64,000 nucleotides of DNA from Calliphora vicina (GCF_958450345.1 NC_088784.1:41416278-41480277); one strand, 5' to 3'. Counted from the stretch's first letter, positions 13,701 through 25,692 are shown. The notes: generated by a model from the letters alone, not told the origin. A program made the numbers and translations.

Positions 13701-13739
13701 AGTTACTTATATAGTTATAGGCATTTCAAAATTGAAATT

Positions 13740-15260
13740 TTAAAATTTTGCCATACCTTGGTCCGCTTTTTAAAAAATATAGGGCGTACATTTGGACTGA
13801 ATAGACTCCAATTTTTTTTGTTAGTTAGACAACTAATTTACCAATAATGTTCAGAGCAATATCAATTATAAATCCAAAACTAAGCGATTTTCAATTTAAA
13901 AATTAACAAAATAGTAGTTTTTTGCTGTTTTTTTGGACAAAAAGGTGATTTAACTCTATATTTACGGAGAACATTTTTTATAAAAAACATGTCATATTTT
14001 TCGAATATGTCGGCCCTACGGCCTTCGGAAATTGACATATTTTTTTATCAAAATTTCAACTTTGGGCCACATGTTCTTAAATCCCAAAGCTGGGATCAGA
14101 AAACAGAAAGCAGCTTTGAAAACCTTGATGTTTTTTCTATATATCGTCAAAGTATTTTCCCAGCTCCGAAGAAAATGTGGACCCTATGGGCAAAATTGTA
14201 AAATATACCATTTTTGGGATTTTCGCTCCAATTTTTAGAAAAAGTTGTCTTTGACCTTTTGACATCTTCTTCTATTTTGTTCTACTTTGTTATTTAGAAC
14301 AACAAATAGCACCTACGCGGGAAAAATTTACCGGGAATTCCGGGGAATATTTTTTTGTTAATTTTCGGGAATTTCTTCATAAGTTTTATTCTAAAAGTTA
14401 CAATTTTCAGATTTGTTTCGATGGCCAAATTTGTTGCTAATTGAATCATTCTATTAAATCCATAGATTTTTTCGGTTCTAGCAACAGCAAAGAAGTATTA
14501 CGGTTAAAATAACCGAATTTTTTCACTCAACTCAAGCTCAGCAGAAAAATTTGGTTATTAAGAATGAATCTAATTTAAAGTTTATGAGCTTAAAGGAATT
14601 ATTAAGATGCCTAACATTTTAACATAGTCGAAATTCTTAAGTTTTTTAATTAAACAAAGAATTTATTAATTTTATACTGATTAAAACTACGACTATGAAA
14701 ATACCGATAAAATGCCACTATTAAATTAGAAACTCTTATAAAGGCTGGACCAACATTGTACAATCAAATATAATTGTTTTTTACTTTTAAGAATTGATAA
14801 GTCAATTCATCCGAAAAAAATGTTCTGGTTTTTGGTTTAATTTAGTATTAGAAAATTCCCGGTTATTCCTGGGAATGAAACGATTTTTTAATTTCCTCCC
14901 GGGAATCAAAAAAGTCCGGTAAATTAAGAACCCTAAATAGCAGAAGCAAAAATATAAAAATCTTTGAAATCGGATGAGAAACAAAAAAATGGCACATGTT
15001 TAAAAATTTTACTTGTTGAAGGTACCCTACTTTGGGTCCCCATAGCGCCGCTTTTGGACCATTTGTAAGCCCTATTTTAATATCTTAAACTCGAATACTC
15101 CTTGTAGCGCCGTCTGTGCTGAAAATCATATCTCCAAAGTTCAACTCCTCCTTATTGAAGGTCCAGGTATGAAAGAAATCACATATAATGTCCCAATCTA
15201 ACAAATCATAGAAGTAGTGGCTGAGACTGTTCCCTAATAGATAAAAAAAATTCATCCTAA
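13740..15260. repeat. AT-rich repeat-like host block around the 14312 element
   Basis: The block has sequence of repeat type (for example GTCGGCCCTACGGCCTTCGG and TTTGGGTCCCCATAGCGCCG) and is uninterrupted apart from the 623-bp insertion at 14312. I could not match it to a named family. Its open frames are short and overlapping in different frames. Confidence 0.3.
14312..14934. mobile_element. hAT-like non-autonomous element with 8-bp target duplication
   Basis: Exactly flanked by AAATAGCA at 14304-14311 and 14935-14942. The left end CCTACGCGGGAAAAATTTAC and the complement of the right end AGGGTTCTTAATTTACCGG share the block ATTTACCGG. Length is 623 bp with no transposase. An 8-bp duplication is typical of hAT transposons; other superfamilies with 8-bp duplications are not excluded. 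Confidence 0.7.
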
Positions 15261-18200
15261 ACCTATTTAACTAACTAAGTTTGGGAGGTAAAATGTTAGC
15301 TATTCAACTTTGTTTGAACACATTTTATATTTTAATTAAAAATAATTTGCAGCACACAATTTATTATTCGAAATTAATAAAACTTCCGTAATCACACAAT
15401 AATTAAAACTATAAAACACTGCGAAACATTGTCATCATCAGCAGCAATGGAAGTGTTGCAAATCTAACACTAAATCTGTAATAAAATCAAACACATTGTT
15501 ATACATTTTCATAATTTCCAGCAGTTTGAAACCTTACACCAGCTATATTACAATTTGCACACCAAACTATTTCACTCTGGCTGTTAAATTGTTATCATAT
15601 GCACTACATTTCGCCAGCGTATTCAAAAGTCAAATATTCTTCTTAAATTTTGAGGAAAAAATTCCAGGAAAAATATAATCCTGTACATACTTTAATGACC
15701 ACATGTAAATGTGGCCTTTGATATTGTGGTACTCTCTGTTGATGCAGAAAATGCAAAAATAGAGAGGACCCTAATGGGTTGATTTGTATGGATGAAGAAA
15801 AATTAAAAAATCGTACAAATATTTGTCCAATTCACAACGTATTTGTATGTTGTAAGTTGTATGATACAACTATTGTGGTTGTGAACAAAAATTTCGTCAA
15901 CTCGTGAGTTGAAAATTTGTTAGTTTTAGCTACTACAAAATCAAATCTATTTATAAAGGACAGCTCTAATGTGCATACATAGACTGGTGTAAATAGAAAC
16001 AACAGCAGCATTTAATTTGTTAATAATAGTAAAAAAAAAGGAATTAAAAGTACAAAAAGGGAGAGAGAAAAAGAAATGGCAACATTGTTACCAATCTATA
16101 TTATGACAACTGTGCCATTTATGCTACAAATACTCTCCTTATTGCTACCAGAGATCCTGCTGTGATAATTTGCTGTTGTTTTATTACTGGATTTTCTATT
16201 CATTTGCTTTGACAGTCACTCACACCACTATGTAGCTGGGTTACATGCACAAACACAGTCTAATACAAACAATACACACTAGGACACATTAACTTGTGTA
16301 CTAAATAAAAAAATACTGTATTAGGATGTGTGGCTGTTTGTGTGTTTAATAAGTAAACACCAACAACAACCAACAGCAGCATAAAAACATATACAAAAAA
16401 AAAAAAAACTAAAAGGGAACAAATTAGCAAAGAATTTTCACAGTGCCAGCAGTAAAGAACAACAACTATGAAATTATAGAAACAACAACAAAAATATGAA
16501 GGAAACTCAACCCTTTATGCTTAAAGCTTTTATTGTTAAGATTTTTAACCTTTTATCGCAAAAGTTGAAGTACTATTTAGTTGTTGTCGTTGTAGTTGTG
16601 GTAGTTAGTTGTTGCTGTTGTAAGTATTAGTGTGGCTTGGTGTCGAGTGGAAAACATTTATTTGTGTGCAGTGTCGTTGAGTATGTGTGACAACACTTTT
16701 TTACGCCTAATCAACGTTGGAACTTCATTACAGCAACAACAACAGCAGCAGAAAGGCATCAGCCAAATGGAAGGAGGCAGAGAAGGCTTAAGTGTTTAGG
16801 AAAAATAATAATAAAAAAGGCAAAAATTAAAAAAAAACTGAATTTTATATTGTAATGGAGGCATTAAAAAATATGTGTGTGTATATATATAGAGAGACTG
16901 ACAGAATAAAAAGGGGTAGATATTATTTTAATGATTTTATTTGAGTGGAACGTTGGCAGCATTGGGATGGTTATGGAAAGTGTTGGTATGTGTAGAAAGA
17001 AGGCAGATGGAGGTGATTTGACTGGAGGGAAACTGGCATAAAAACAACTTGTCTCATTTACAGACATTTTGATAGACATGCCAGCAATTAGCTTCAGCTT
17101 GACTATTTATTTATACATACACACAAACATATATACATACCCCTAAAGTGGAACAGTGAAACACAATGACTGGTTGGGTTGTAGGGTTTTTTTGTTTGAT
17201 AGCGAAGCTTTTAATGCTGCAATTATAGCAGAACATCAAAACACATTAAAACTGCCTCTGCTTCCTGCTCAGCTTCTGGCTTTCGCATTTATTTAAAACA
17301 CAGCTTCAGCTTTTTTGTTTTTACACTTTGTTTATTTGCTATTATTTTGGCTTTTCTTTTTGCAGTTTTTTTTAATGAACACTGGAATTTTTCTGGATCA
17401 AATTAAAGCTTTAAGTACATAATGCTATGCATTCATTATGTAAAATTATTCAATTCTTAAGAGAAAATTTATTCCAAATCACACATTCACACAATGACTC
17501 TCGTCAACTCATACAATAATGGAAACAAATGAATAATTAAATTATGATGTTTGTCATAAATGATGAAATCAGTTGTAGCAGCAGCAGCAGCAGTCATAGA
17601 ATTAATAATGATGACATAAACTCTGTGAATTAACTACTTAGATAGATAGACATAAATGACATAAATGGAATAATTGTAGAAACAATTTAATTGCTGAAAG
17701 TAAATCTCTATCTCTAACGGGTTAAAAACTCGATTCAAAATCGTATTTACTGGTAAGAGCCAAAAACATTTGTAAATGGAATTGTAAGTAAAGGTCACAT
17801 TGGCTAATGAATATCATAAGATTACATCAATAAAACAAATAAACTTCAATATAGTTTGAGAAGGAATAAAATATGATTTTATAAACAAGTGTAGACATGA
17901 AACAAATTCCAGCATAGCTTTTAAAAATTGGTCACACTTTGACCATCGCTTTTGGATTTAACATTTTATAGAGTAAGAAGTTTGTATAGCTTTTCATAAA
18001 TATTGTGATCACCTGTATAAATGTGGTCATAAATGCGAGCCTATTTTGTATTAGACAGATAATTTTCTGTAGAAGAAATGATTTATATCAAAGATATCAA
18101 AAAATGAATACTGAAAAATGCTATAAAATATTTTTAAAAACATTTTAAATATTTTAAATGCCAATGTTATTATGACATTTGAAATCCTAATGGATTGCAT

Positions 18201-19188
18201 TAAATGTCAGGCATTTTGCATCTGTGTAATTATTAAGACCGTTTGCACCTACTACTGAAGTATACTAATGAAAGCTTATTAATATGTATGTGTGTACTTA
18301 TGACGGTAATAAATTAAATCCTTATTATACACCTTTTACACTCACTTCCTTTTCTGGCACAGCATCAGCAGCGCCATAATAATTACAAAATAATTACACA
18401 CTTTTTTTTGTAGGCAATGTGGTGTAATCGTCTCTGTGCACAGTTAATAATGATAACAACTTAATACTTAGTCCAATGATGATACAAATTGAGCATATTT
18501 CCTTACTACTTTACTGTGGTTGTAACGAAGAAATTCACTAAATATTAACAACCAAACGATGACAATAAAATAGAGACAGACACCATATTCTAGACAAATC
18601 TGGGGTGAAGGATAGTTAATGCTTCAATGTAATTGTAATTATTATTTAAGAATTCACTTAATGCATAACGCACGCTACTTGGATGAAAATGGATTACAAA
18701 TTAATTATGCGCATGCATGTACAATTCTTATTCCCTTTATTATTCTTAACAACGTACACGTTTACTTACATTGTCTATACAATGTGTTCTCCTTCTATTA
18801 AATGGTACGAACAGCTTTTCATAAGCTGCGATAAAAATATATGTATATTAATACAAATCACTAAACCGAGCACTATTTAAATTTGAAAATATTAAAGACT
18901 ATGGAAATTACAAGTAAAAAAGAAACGAATCGAAGCGATTTAGCGGACATGTAGTACAATTGTATTAGCTATAGTCATGAGAATTTTGTTAGTGAAACTC
19001 TGTGAAATCATCCTATAAATGGCTCGATATTTTACCCAACACAGGCATAAACTTTTAAAAATTGTCAGAAATACTTTCTCAAATCTACAAATATCTATTT
19101 TCTGAAATATTTTTTAATAACAATTTCATAAGTGTTCATAAGAAAATTATTATTTCAATAAAAATTCATTAAAACCAAGATAATAAAA

Positions 19189-19443
19189 TTGGGGAGATTC
19201 AAACGGTCTGCTATTAGGTCATATTGTCATAATGTCATAATGTCCTAATAAATTATGATAGTTTAAAAAAATTTTTGTTGTGCTTCAAACAAAAAAGTTC
19301 TAAACTAATAAGACTTTTTGAACTATGTTTATTATTTTGTCATAAAATAACCCATTTTTGTTTGAAGCACGACAATAATTTGTTTAAACTATCATAGTAT
19401 ATTAGGACATTATGACTTAATAGCAGACCGTTTGAATCCCCCA
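19189..19443. mobile_element. MITE family 2a, long inverted repeats
   Basis: 255-bp foldback. Both ends read inward as TTGGGG(A/G)GATTCAAACGG, then TCTGCTATTA(G/A)GTCATA, and pairing continues for most of about 100 bp per arm. No coding capacity. Its interior resembles the element at 23062-23312. Confidence 0.75.
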
Positions 19444-19625
19444 AATAGGTATATATTATCTTTTTTTAAAATTTACAAATATGATTGAAATCGGACTATC
19501 CGTTTAGAAGTTACATTTCGAACAATGTGTAACATTGCAATGTAATAAAATTGAGAATAGTGTAAAAAAGGAGAAAATAATAAAATATTTAAATCCTAGA
19601 AATACAAACTTTTCCTATATGTACC

Positions 19626-20220
19626 TACACAGAAAAAAGTTTCAACATAAATATTATGATTCGAATTCATTGATTTCAATTCATAACATTTATAAATTAT
19701 TTCTTAAATAGTATGATTTTTTTAATATTTTACGTTTTGAAATAAAATCTAGAAGGCTTGAAAAATATAATTTCAATTTCATTTTTATTTTTATGTTGTT
19801 CAAAAATGTTTGAAATTTTTCATGGAAAATTTTTAGTTTTTTTATGATTTTCAGCTACAAAATGATATAAAAAGCGCGAAAATGATTAAATTGATTTAAG
19901 AGGATGAAATGCTTTTATATTTATGAATGTTTAATGATAATTTTTAAGTTTCAGATATTCTCCTTTTTATCTTAAAATATTGGCCAATATATGGCTATTA
20001 TGCAAATATTCTTGCACTAATTCATTATATAATACAATTATAATGCAATTTATTAAAAAAATTAAGTAAAAAAAGCAAAAATTTCCGTCATGTAAAATTT
20101 TATAATATTTATGAACATATTCTTATTTTGAATGAAATAAGTTTGGGAAAAAAAAGTCAAGTTCGATTAATAATATTTATTACAAAATTCATTCCTATTA
20201 TGAATTTTTTTTTCTGTGTA
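19626..20220. mobile_element. Inverted-repeat element with ACACAGAAAAAA ends
   Basis: Left end TACACAGAAAAAAGTTTC and complement of the right end TACACAGAAAAAAAAATTC. The 595-bp interior is extremely AT-rich with ATAATATTTAT-type motifs. The terminal repeat is short and partly poly-A, so the boundaries are tentative. Confidence 0.5.
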
Positions 20221-20319
20221 TATTTTGAAATACAAATTTTAAATATTTTTAGGAATCGAAATTATTTTTTTTTCAAAATTTTAATTTAAAATTTATAACA
20301 GAACATTTTTTGGGTGAAA

Positions 20320-20878
20320 AAAAATTCGGGTTTTCCCGATTTTGACCCAAATTATACTTTAAAATACAAATTTTAAATATTTTTAGAAAACAAAATTAAT
20401 TTTTTGAATTTTTTTTTTAAATTTATTAGTGAAAAAAAATATATGACAAACTTTTTTTTTTTGTGAAAAAAAATTCGGGTTTTTAAATATTTTTCCCGAT
20501 TTTGACCCACAGCAAGTACAACTTACTATAGCCTTATATACATCTTTGCAATGGACCTCGATATATCTCTCAATAGATATCCATGTTGTCTATATTAATG
20601 ACTTAGTAATCCAGATATGGATAACAATAGGCAAAAAGTCGGGGTTGCCCCGGTTTTTTCCTTATATCTCAGCCATTGTATCAATGATGTTTGTAAGTTA
20701 TTTGGGGGCTACGGAAAGTTGATTTCAATATATAGACGGACAGACAGACATGGATATACCGACTTCGCTATCTATAACGATCCAGAATATATTTATTTTG
20801 TGGGGTCGCAAATGAAAAATTACAAACGGAATGACAAACTTGCCTCTCTTCACCATGAGGGTATAATAAATTGATAAA
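20320..20878 (-). mobile_element. INE-1/DINE-1-like element (variant A)
   Basis: On the minus strand it shows the INE-1 order: GGGTATA-type start, ATTCCGTTTGTAATTTTTCA, GCGACCCCACAAA, ATTCTGGATCGTTATAGATA, GTCTGTCTGTCCGTC, then TTTCCGTAGCCCCCAAATA. Matching copies lie at 41097 and 49885. The 85-codon open frame on the plus strand is only a translation of this repeat. The part 20320-20510 contains a duplicated AAAAAAATTCGGGTTTT segment. Confidence 0.7.
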
Positions 20879-20889
20879 TATTCATAAAT

Positions 20890-21388
20890 GAGGAGCCGCA
20901 GAACAAAAGGTACTTTTTCGCTCATTTAAAATTTTTGAGAAATTGAGTTTTATTTATTTCGCCCCCTTAAAAAACTGCATGAACCTGGAAATGGTAACAA
21001 GTTTCTTAAGTTTCAATAGATATATCTAAGTGCCATAAGTCACCACATTTTAATATCGAAAAAAGAACCTTTTGTTAAAAAATAAAGAAAAAAAGTACGT
21101 TTTGTTAAAAACAAAATTAAAAAGTATATTTTTTATTCGTTTTTTTAACGATAATATTTTAAATTAATGTTTTTAATCCTGATCTAATATATAAACTAAT
21201 TACACATCGAGATTAAATAATTTTTTTTTCGTTTTCTACTAGAGTACATATTTGTTAAGCATACATTTTTTAGAACCCATTTACTTAGTAAAAAAAATTA
21301 ACAAAATTTCAACCCAAATATTATAAAAATACCAAAAAACCAATTTTTGAAAATATGCGAAAAGTACCTTTTGTTCTGCGGCTCCTCA
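20890..21388. mobile_element. Inverted-repeat element, GAGGAGCCGCAGAACAAAAG ends
   Basis: The ends are near-perfect inverted repeats of about 32 bp starting GAGGAGCCGCAGAACAAAAG and continuing GTACTTTTCGC. The element is 499 bp, AT-rich inside and non-coding. It lies directly beside the INE-1-like copy that ends near 20878 and only 150 bp from exon 6. Confidence 0.75.
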
Positions 21389-21536
21389 AATATTGAAATA
21401 TTTTACAAGAATTTTTTGTAAATTTTTTTATCTATTAACGATTTTATATGTTTCAGCAGATGGAATATATACATATTTTTATACTTTAACTTAAAGATTC
21501 ATACTTTGCATAAATATATTGTAGCTGTCTACTTAC

Positions 21537-21668
21537 ATAAAACATTAATGGTGTGGGTGGAGACAACATTCTCCGTTAACTGCATGTTGAGACCATGACA
21601 GATGACAACCAACGAACGTTTGTTGGGCTCAATGACAGCCGTTATATTTGAAATTGTAATCCAGCCAC
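21537..21668 (-). CDS. sns: sns/hbs-like exon 6 of window: second half of Ig domain 3
   Basis: This is the last recognisable exon in the window. It follows a 400-bp intron, with a ttttattttttag acceptor and a GTAAGT donor. The frame reads GGWITISNITAVIEPNKRSL, then VVICHGLNMQLTENVVSTHT and INVL. NIT is a potential N-glycosylation site and VVICHG contains the second Ig cysteine. It is 132 bp long; exons 5 and 6 total 300 bp. It ends on one base, T, so another exon must follow in phase 1. I found no convincing next exon in the remaining 21.5 kb, which implies a very long intron running off the left edge. The further Ig domains, fibronectin III domain, membrane segment and cytoplasmic tail expected for this family are therefore outside the window. 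Confidence 0.9.
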
Positions 21669-22068
21669 CTAAAAAATAAAAACGAAGTAAAACCAAACAG
21701 AAAGTAACGTCATTACAACAATTCATAAACAAGAATCCACAACCAGACACTCAGAATGATGTAGAATTAAGAATAAAAATAGAAATGTAAATGGGAATGG
21801 GAATAAGGACAGGAGATTGAGGTAGAAAAAAATATTGTATCTATGTACTTGTACATAAATAAGTACATAGTACGTAAATAAATATATATGAAAGAAAATA
21901 AGGAAAGACAATTTGTGTAATTATAAAATATTTTAATCAAATATACACATATTCGTTTGTCGTTTGACATGCGACGGCACAAGTGTGAATGCTCTTGACT
22001 GACTGAATGAATGAATGAGAATGCCAGTACTAGGGGACAACTTTAAAAATATATATTTTTTTACTCAC
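21669..22068 (-). other. Intron 5 (400 bp)
   Basis: Short intron between exons 5 and 6, with a GTGAGT donor and a tttattttttag acceptor. It is AT-rich with no embedded feature; the open frames that extend from exon 6 into it are read-through artefacts. Confidence 0.88.
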
Positions 22069-22236
22069 CTTCGGGACTGACGGTGGTGCGTGATGTCGCA
22101 TTTCGTATTTGACGACCACCAACCATCCACTTGATTTCAGCTGGAGGATTAGAGGCTGCCGTTGTGCAAGTAAGTGGCACTACATCGCCCACTCGTGCCT
22201 CCGTTGATCCTGATATTGAAACATGTGTTGGAGCAA
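22069..22236 (-). CDS. sns: sns/hbs-like exon 5 of window: first half of Ig domain 3
   Basis: This exon starts the third Ig domain after a 15.2-kb intron. The acceptor is ttccaattaacag and the donor GTGAGT. The frame reads FAPTHVSISGSTEARVGDVV, then PLTCTTAASNPPAEIKWMVG and GRQIRNATSRTTVSPEG. PLTC supplies the first Ig cysteine and EIKWMVGG the tryptophan; NAT is a potential N-glycosylation site. The exon is 168 bp, begins in phase 1 (T/TT) and ends with the single base G that combines with GT of the next exon to give glycine. SNPPAEIKWMVGGRQIRNAT strongly recalls Sns/Hbs. The neighbouring intron side (about 22440-22510) is locally GC-rich but shows no reading frame that continues the protein. 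Confidence 0.91.
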
Positions 22237-23061
22237 CTGTTAATTGGAAAACGTAAAAGAAAATGAAGTAACATGATAAAGAAAATGTAAAACAAAAAGG
22301 AAGTAGACAAATTTATATTTTATATTTTTGTTTACTTAGATATAAAACACGTTATAAATATGGACTTATGGCAGTGTGTGCTTTTATATAATTTATATTC
22401 CATAAATTCATTAATATTTTAACAGCATCATAAACATGGCCAGCTGTCTGTTTGCCAACCCCGGCTGTCTCTCGCCTGACAGTGTCAGCCAACCAGCCAG
22501 CCAGTCAATATCAGTCGTTTATCTTGTTTATTTAAAATTCAAACACGTTCGTCTTAACTTGGTCCACCCTGACTACTTTACTACTGCTACAAAGTGGGTG
22601 GTGTAAAAATGGCAGCAAATTAAAAGATAAATAGATTTCTATAGTGATAATATCATTTATATTTTTCAAATTATATTATTTTTCTAATGCCGCTGATTTT
22701 AAAGGATAAAAGATTCATTTTAATTAAATTGTGTACATGATTCTCCTTAGCACCCACACACAAACACATACCCTTTCACTGTAATACTAATAGAATTTAA
22801 CTTGAGCTATTTTTAATTTGCCACAAATTACATTTCAATACATATTTGTTTCATGATTTCTTAGAATAGTCACATAAGTGTATTAAAATTCCTGTCGTTA
22901 ATTTGTTTGCTTGTAACAAAATGTTAATTGAGTTATTAAAATTTTTAAAAAGCTGGGGCAAACTTATTTTATGACGTAGTAATAAGTAGTTCTAAGAAAT
23001 AATTAAATTTTAAATAGGTTATAAATAAAAATGGTTGTGATTATGACGAAAATACACATTT

Positions 23062-23312
23062 GGTCAATTCACAAGGGGTCTTATCATATCATATTGTCAT
23101 AATGTGCTAATATTTCACAATGGTTTTTATAGTTTTCAAGCAAAAAATGTTCTAAAATAATATTACTCTGTATGCTATGTTTATTGTGTTATCGTAACCA
23201 ACCAGCAGAGACCTGCGCCGAACGCGTAAGAGTCGGTTAAGCCGAGCTGCCGAGTCGTGATATATTACTACATTAAAACAATATGACTGATAAGAGACCT
23301 TGTGAATTGACC
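23062..23312. mobile_element. MITE family 2b with a GC-rich internal segment
   Basis: The ends read inward as GGTCAATTCACAAGG followed by GGTCTTATCA or TCTCTTATCA. The interior TCATATTGTCATAATGTGCT and CTATGTTTATT are shared with the element at 19189. A segment at 23194-23260 (ACCTGCGCCGAACGCGTAAG and CCGAGCTGCCGAGTCGTG) is strikingly GC-rich and absent from the relative. Confidence 0.65.
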
Positions 23313-23489
23313 TATTAACTTAAGATGCGAATGCTATTTAACAATTTGACTTATTTTTCAAAATACAATAAGTAAATTCCTCTACTAAGAGCTTTAATAC
23401 TTTTGATGATAAAGGGTTCTTTGAAATAAAGGATTCTTTGAATTCTAAAAAACCGGTTCACTTTATATAGAAATATACAGCCCAATCTA

Positions 23490-23795
23490 TCTATATACTA
23501 TATAAAAATTAAATGGTCCATGGCATGGCATCATATGAGGACGACTGGAGCGATTTAGCTGATTTTTTTTATTCAATTCGATGGTTTGTAAAGAAACAAA
23601 ATTCAAAAAATTCCGGGTAAAACTGTGATTTTTTTTGAGTCCAGTCAACTGTAATAAAAAAGCTCCCTAAAGTATGCAGTACAAATTTAGATATTTTATT
23701 TGCAAATAAATAAGAACAGGCAGGTGAATGTGGGTTGGAGAAACTTGAAAAACTAACATTAGTAAATGCTACCGGGCGAAGTCGGGGACTACTAG
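23490..23795 (+). mobile_element. Non-autonomous Helitron
   Basis: Uninterrupted copy of the same family as 10982-11536, about 306 bp. It begins A|TCTATATAC, shares the GAGCGATTTAGCTGATTTTT block and the internal run ATTTGCAAATAAATAAGAAC, and ends GGGCGAAGTCGGGGACTACTAG followed by T. There is no coding capacity. Confidence 0.8.
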
Positions 23796-23954
23796 TTATG
23801 AATAAAAATTTCCATTTTTCCATTTTCAACATTGAATTGAATAGAAAAAATGGGAAAAGGGAAAAAAACTCCCTAGGGTTTTTTATTCATAATTGGACTG
23901 ATAACACACACTTTATTTCTTAATTCGTGAATATTCCCATCTAGGAATAGTTTC

Positions 23955-24281
23955 GTGAAGTATATTACGAAAACTGAAACTAAGGAATTTGGAAATTACC
24001 TTTTTTCTAGAATGTTCTATGATGAACTTTGTTCTAATGAGTCGGTGGACGATATGGTAATAGACGAAACTGAAGACATTACTGAAATAAATCTTTTATT
24101 AGAACTTAACGAAACTATTAAAGTATTCAAAATCTAAAAAAATCCAAAATGGACTCGAATGGTTGATGGAGGATTTTATATGCTTAGAAAAGGAACTGAG
24201 AAATTGGATATGCCTTACTTTCGATTTCTCCAACATCTACAATCAGTGATAGAGTTTCAAGTTAAGATTTATTACAACTAA
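23955..24281 (+). pseudogene. Unidentified decayed coding-like stretch
   Basis: I do not recognise this sequence. An open frame of 60 codons from 23955 contains an acidic, normal-composition run (SNESVDDMVIDETEDITEIN). It stops at 24137, but a single-base shift near the following poly-A run reopens a frame for about 47 codons: NPKWTRMVDGGFYMLRKGTE, then KLDMPYFRFLQHLQSVIEFQ. The balanced amino-acid composition, unusual beside the poly-K/F/I noise elsewhere, suggests a fragment of a real gene or transposon ORF with a frameshift. It lies 160 bp after a Helitron. It could still be chance. Confidence 0.3.
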
Positions 24282-25223
24282 AAGGAAAGCATTTAAATTA
24301 TATATTTTTTAAAAGATTATTTCAGAAGATCGCCCTAAAATCCATAATAAACACACACATATATTTATGCATATATTTATTTATTATTGAATTGTTATTT
24401 TTTGTCAATTTAAAATTAAAATAGAAATTATTCGGATAATCGAATAATTTAAAATTAACCGATTACTATCCGATCAAATTTAAACCCCGATTAATTATTT
24501 GCTCGATTAACATAATACTAAGTCGGTGTCACCATCATATGTTTGCAGAATTTTGGCAGAATGAACATTACAAATCAATAATATTGCTGGTAAATCCCAG
24601 ATAATCTATGGACCCACATTTGGGTTCAATGTATGCGATATAGTCATGAGAATGTTTTTTTTTAAATTCATCATAATTGCTGAATTTCGCTAGCTAAACC
24701 CTGTTTTGGAATTCCAAATCCTGATTTAGAATCTACTGACCTCCAACTTTTACAACTCAACAACTTTAAAATCTTCCATGTACATTGACATGTTGTACAT
24801 ACATATCACATGAAATTGTTATAGCAATATGTACTTAATATTCAAGATTAAAAATAAATTGTTTTTCATCAAAACTGTGTGAAACTTCATAAACTTAAAA
24901 TTAATTAATCTTTATATCCATTAAATATTCAAATAAAAATTGTTGCAACTTTTGCCACACACTGCACTTCAACACAACCCAACAACTAGAACAGTCTGTT
25001 TGATTTCAGGAAACAACAGAAAGAAACAACATCTATCCGTCATAAAAAGCAACAGCTTTGAATTAAATTTTTATTATAACTTTTCAATGTGTGTGAGAAT
25101 TAAATGTCACTCACATACAAATACACATTAAAATGGAAAAACTCACACACACACACATACTCACGCAAACACTCTCAAATTCATCAAAATTTAAGTAGAC
25201 GTATAAGTATGAATATATGTATG

Positions 25224-25692
25224 TACATATGGGTAAATCCATGTCATAGTACGTGACATATGTACGCCTTAGAGTGGAATATATTATTGAAAAATAATTT
25301 GGTCTTTATGTTCCATTCAGAGGATACTATAATATTATAGTATTATATTTAATATACTTATTAAAAAAATAATAAGTTCCTTCGTAATATTGTTGTCCAT
25401 AATATCAACATGACATAAAACGGAAGTAATTTTGGGGTATATTTAGAAATGTGCGAAAATTTGCGAATCGTGAGAGGCATTAAGCCGTGTGTCCAAGTCA
25501 CTTGCGGAAGAACTTCTGCAAAAATTTGCTGAAGTGTTTCCACTCAAACCGAAACTTGCGGAAGTCTGCTTCCAGAAGTAGTTTGTAAAAGTTATTACGA
25601 CGAACTTGCTGCAAGAAATTGAAATTGAAAAAGTTTCAACGGTTTTTGTTTTTTCACTCATGGTTGACATTCTCGTGGAATTGCCCATATGT
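25224..25692. mobile_element. Inverted-repeat element, CATATGGGYAAWTCCA ends
   Basis: Left end CATATGGGTAAATCCATGTC, complement of the right end CATATGGGCAATTCCACGAG. The left half (to about 25480) is homologous, inverted, to 43071-43325 and 62315-62580. The right half (25485-25660) is a different, less AT-rich sequence. Confidence 0.55.

Larger units (their letters stand above)
1..21536 (-). other. Intron downstream of exon 6 (partial, at least 21.5 kb)
   Basis: The reading frame is open at the end of exon 6, so this stretch should be intronic at least until the next exon, which I could not find. Identified contents are related repeats in inverted orientation around 2.4-2.9 and 5.6-6.1 kb, inverted-repeat elements at 4019, 6290, 14312, 19189, 19626 and 20890, three copies of one MITE, a Helitron at 10982-11536, and INE-1-like fragments at 1625, 13285 and 20320. 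The 0-1.2, 7.3-9.1, 11.6-13.2 and 15.3-19.1 kb parts are AT-rich, with CAA/CAG microsatellites (16.3-17.6 kb) and no supportable gene. Confidence 0.7.

Noticed and set aside
20617..20874. 85-codon plus-strand open frame
   Set aside because: Antisense translation of an INE-1-like repeat; other copies break the frame.
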